DNA of 23,413 nucleotides from CAIQPO01 sp964648275. Its GTDB lineage: Bacteria > Patescibacteriota > Microgenomatia > UBA1400 > MFAQ01. Made by a program: the position numbers and the translations under genes. Positions 21,986 to 23,413 of the stretch are shown here, piece by piece. The DNA is taken from NCBI GenBank assembly GCA_964648275.1, contig CAZYOB010000014.1:1-23413 (forward strand), read 5' to 3'. Numbering within the stretch: position 1 is the first letter of the stretch; every line of letters begins with the position of its first letter. The notes under the pieces were generated by a model, which saw only the letters and a list, made by a program, of their open reading frames with translations, was not told where the DNA came from and did no database searches.

Positions 21986-22702
21986 ATGGAATGGAATAGA
22001 TATTACTCAGAGGAAAATATCCGCTCTCTCAAGGAACAGTCACCCTATTATGCCTATATCCTGGAACAGCTTGCGGAATATGTCTCCAAAGGTAAAGCTC
22101 CCGACGAACCACTTTTTGTCGCCCTGGGTGGCATTCACCCCAAGGTCACCAGACCGGAACACTTCATCACCCTTTGTGAAGATAGCCTGGATCATCTCAT
22201 TTTCCCCATCATCCTTGACCAAAATGAGCAGGCTCTTCAAGGACTATCTCAAGACGGCTACGTCGCCATGCAAGCCAACTTAGAAGACCTTCCCGAGATT
22301 ACTCCGCCCCTATCCCTTCTGATTTGCGACTACACCACCGATTTCATGACTGACAGTCAGCTGTCGCACATGAACCAAACACTTCCCGGTCACCTTGACC
22401 CCAACGGCCTACTTATGCTAACAGTAGACACACCCACCATTCCCGGCTTAAGCCGTCTCCGGAACAAGATCAGCTTCAATGTGAACGTCCATCCTCGAAG
22501 CGAGAAAAAATTGACTACCCTGCTCTCGAATTTTAAGCTTGTCTACGTTGCCCAAACTGAAAATGATAACCTCCTGACGGTATTCGCCTCAATAGATTCT
22601 CCATTAGAAGCTCATAAGGGTGCTCCCTTTTCCCTATCTCCGGAAGAAAATGGAGGTTTTGGTAAGTGGCTAAGTCAACAAAAAGAAAAAAGCGCCCCCT
22701 AA
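21986..22702 (+). CDS. class I methyltransferase-like Rossmann protein
   Basis: 238 residues with no signal peptide. The order of strands fits a class I SAM-methyltransferase: LFVALGGIHP (43-52, position of motif I), a strand ending in D78 (position of the ribose-binding acid), ANLEDLP (97-103), LLICDYT (111-117), and HLDPNGLLMLTVD (136-148), the usual 'LKPGG-L-V' strand. Motif I lacks the GxGxG loop, so SAM binding is doubtful; it may be a relic, a different Rossmann protein, or a divergent enzyme. It runs opposite to its neighbours and shares a terminator hairpin with the convergent 22728 gene. Confidence 0.75.
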   Translation: MEWNRYYSEENIRSLKEQSPYYAYILEQLAEYVSKGKAPDEPLFVALGGIHPKVTRPEHFITLCEDSLDHLIFPIILDQNEQALQGLSQDGYVAMQANLEDLPEITPPLSLLICDYTTDFMTDSQLSHMNQTLPGHLDPNGLLMLTVDTPTIPGLSRLRNKISFNVNVHPRSEKKLTTLLSNFKLVYVAQTENDNLLTVFASIDSPLEAHKGAPFSLSPEENGGFGKWLSQQKEKSAP

Positions 22703-22713
22703 AGAGCGCTTTG
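22684..22713 (-). terminator. bidirectional terminator between convergent genes
   Basis: AGCGC (22691-22695) pairs with GCGCT (22706-22710). On the minus strand the stem runs into a T-tract, ending the 22728-23051 gene. In the other direction it covers the stop of the methyltransferase-like gene but has a poor T-tract. Confidence 0.75.
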
Positions 22714-22727
22714 TATATCAATATCTA

Positions 22728-23051
22728 CTACTCATATTCATTTTCACTAAGGCTTATTGAAATCTTATCAACTACAGCCTCTATTTCCCAATCGCTCAAA
22801 CCTTTTATTGTCCAAGTCCACTCACCCAACTGGACCAAAATGATTGCCTCAGGCTCAACAAAGTAGGCGTTCTCGACAATCATAATCCCATCTGTTTCAA
22901 GTACCTCTTGGGTTATCTCTTCATCGTCATACGACCCCCAGAGGGCGTCAAGATCAGACTCACTGTAACCAGCCCAATGTAGCCAAAAAGCCTCCAGGAA
23001 ATGAAGCCACTCCAGGTCTGTGACTATCTTGCCTTCCCTAAATTCAATCAT
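22728..23051 (-). CDS. small acidic protein of unknown function
   Basis: 107 residues from the ATG at 23051, which has AAGGAGAG six bases upstream. The reading frame is open 15 codons further up, but there is no better start there. The protein is strongly acidic and Trp-rich (LEWLHFLEAFWLHW around 14-27), with Asp/Glu runs such as SYDDEE. The ending resembles a beta-hairpin followed by a helix. No family is recognised. Its size and acidity resemble immunity or inhibitor proteins, but no toxin gene is nearby, so this is only a remark. It is the first gene after the 16S terminator. Confidence 0.75.
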   Translation of the reverse strand: MIEFREGKIVTDLEWLHFLEAFWLHWAGYSESDLDALWGSYDDEEITQEVLETDGIMIVENAYFVEPEAIILVQLGEWTWTIKGLSDWEIEAVVDKISISLSENEYE

Positions 23052-23102
23052 CTCGCTCTCCTTTGAATGTGCGTGATTGTCGATGTATTCTACCAAAAAA
23101 CA

Positions 23103-23127
23103 AAAAAACCGCCTATAAAGCGGAATC
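23103..23127 (-). terminator. terminator downstream of 16S rRNA
   Basis: CCGC and GCGG form a short stem with a 7-nt AT loop, followed by seven T on the minus strand. The stem is only 4 bp, with possible weak A-T extension, but the T-tract is good. It lies about 140 bases after the 16S 3' end, before any 23S gene. Confidence 0.65.
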
Positions 23128-23177
23128 TTTGTTACTTTTCAAGCAAAGCAGAAGCTAATCGTCTCAGATGTGACAGC

Positions 23178-23215
23178 GAGTCTAGGTCAATTTTAAATTT
23201 AGACACTCATTGACC
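23178..23215. repeat. interleaved inverted repeats in the 16S 3' flank
   Basis: GAGTCTA (23178-23184) can pair with TAGACACTC (23200-23208, one bulged A), and the adjacent GGTCAAT (23185-23191) pairs perfectly with ATTGACC (23209-23215). The two pairings are interleaved, so the RNA could form a pseudoknot or two mutually exclusive hairpins. Confidence 0.55.
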
Positions 23216-23224
23216 AATAGTGTG

Positions 23225-23255
23225 GCGTGATGTTTCGGGCTCGTGTGCCCTACGC
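23225..23255 (-). other. two-part hairpin just 3' of 16S rRNA
   Basis: GCGT...ACGC encloses GGGC-TCGTGT-GCCC a few bases past the mature 16S 3' end. It could be a processing structure or a folding guard for the 3' end; it has no T-tract and is not a terminator. Confidence 0.5.
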
Positions 23256-23261
23256 TCCTAG

Positions 23262-23305
23262 AAAGGAGGTGATCCATCCGCACCTTCCAGTACGGATACC
23301 TTGTT
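23262..23305 (-). rRNA. 16S rRNA, 3' terminal exon (helix 45 and anti-Shine-Dalgarno)
   Basis: The minus strand reads AACAAGGTATCCGTACTGG, then helix 45, then GGATCACCTCCTTT, the standard 16S 3' end (E. coli numbering from A1499). The anti-Shine-Dalgarno is intact, matching the strong Shine-Dalgarno sites at 3308, 6201, 21765 and 23051. The exon begins exactly where conserved GTCGT should precede AACAAGG; instead the sequence switches to intron. Confidence 0.96.
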
Positions 23306-23413
23306 CATGAAATTCCACGTATTTCTAGTGGCATGGACTATATCTTCATCCTTTAATTAAAAAGGCGTCAACGTGTAGTCTCTACGGGGTTAAGTATGTC
23401 TTAACCTTCATCA
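23306..23413 (-). ncRNA. group I intron, 3' part, inserted in 16S rRNA (after U1498)
   Basis: The minus strand upstream of the exon does not match 16S. It contains the group I core: GAGACTA (23382-23376, P7 5' strand), a P8 hairpin with CCTTT/AAAGG (23365-23350), AAGATATAGTCC (23346-23335, P7 3' strand), and a P9 hairpin CCAC/GTGG. It ends with G at 23306, the terminal omega-G of group I introns, next to the exon. The insertion lies between positions 1498 and 1499 (E. coli numbering). The 5' part of the intron and any homing endonuclease are outside the window. Confidence 0.9.

Noticed and set aside
22728..23051. Small acidic protein as an immunity or antitoxin protein
   Set aside because: Only size and charge suggest this; no toxin gene is adjacent on either side.
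1..23413. CRISPR arrays, insertion sequences or prophage genes
   Set aside because: No spaced direct repeats, transposase, integrase or phage structural motifs were seen; the only mobile-type element is the group I intron.
1..23413. UGA recoded as Gly (as in Gracilibacteria/SR1)
   Set aside because: TGA ends at least three well-supported ORFs at sensible positions, and long genes need no internal UGA readthrough.

Overview
The window reads as a compact, coding-dense bacterial chromosome segment, most likely from the Candidate Phyla Radiation (Patescibacteria). The evidence is a bacterial 16S rRNA 3' end with an intact anti-Shine-Dalgarno, interrupted by a group I intron and apparently not followed by a 23S gene; tRNAs without encoded CCA; many divergent or minimal proteins; short intergenic gaps with overlapping convergent gene ends; and a pilus-like ATPase beside a LytR_C-type protein. 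TGA serves as an ordinary stop (the DUF4349, alpha/beta hydrolase and 42-aa genes), so UGA-recoding lineages such as Gracilibacteria/SR1 are unlikely. A Microgenomates-like affiliation is possible but cannot be proven from the window.

Layout. 1-205: the 5' part of a minus-strand tRNA and a short non-coding stretch. 206-6056: a membrane-anchored protein of unknown function, a DHH-type phosphoesterase-like protein with a long acidic tail, a small Shine-Dalgarno-led ORF, a HAD phosphatase and a divergent GGDEF protein. 6201-8700: small envelope genes (a four-helix membrane protein, two paralogous secreted HIHxG proteins, and a DUF4349 protein between them). 8790-11153: an MBL-fold hydrolase, an HD hydrolase and a GalU-type nucleotidyltransferase. 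11165-17092: a minus-strand signalling and pilus-like cluster: single-domain response regulator, CHASE-PAS histidine kinase, second response regulator, PilB/GspE-type ATPase with an altered Walker A, a stop-start-coupled 42-aa membrane microprotein, and a PilM-like/LytR_C membrane protein. 17140-21765: a tandem metallophosphoesterase whose second copy looks dead, a tRNA-dihydrouridine synthase, an exported staphylococcal-type nuclease, a small alpha/beta hydrolase and a small beta-rich protein. 21809-23413: tRNA-Ile(GAT), a methyltransferase-like protein, a small acidic protein, and the 16S 3' end with the end of its intron. No gene-free stretch exceeds 300 bases.

How the genes act together. 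The 11-17 kb block looks like one functional unit: a membrane sensor kinase with two output-less receivers directly upstream of a non-canonical pilus-type motor ATPase and a PilM-like bitopic protein. It is the best candidate here for an undescribed system. A second window-wide theme is translation initiation. At least ten genes have a TAnnnT -10 box (often extended TGnTAnnnT) ending only 5-7 nt before the start codon, which predicts leaderless mRNAs. A few genes, mostly small and of unknown function, have strong Shine-Dalgarno sequences instead. This pattern also corrects several start codons.
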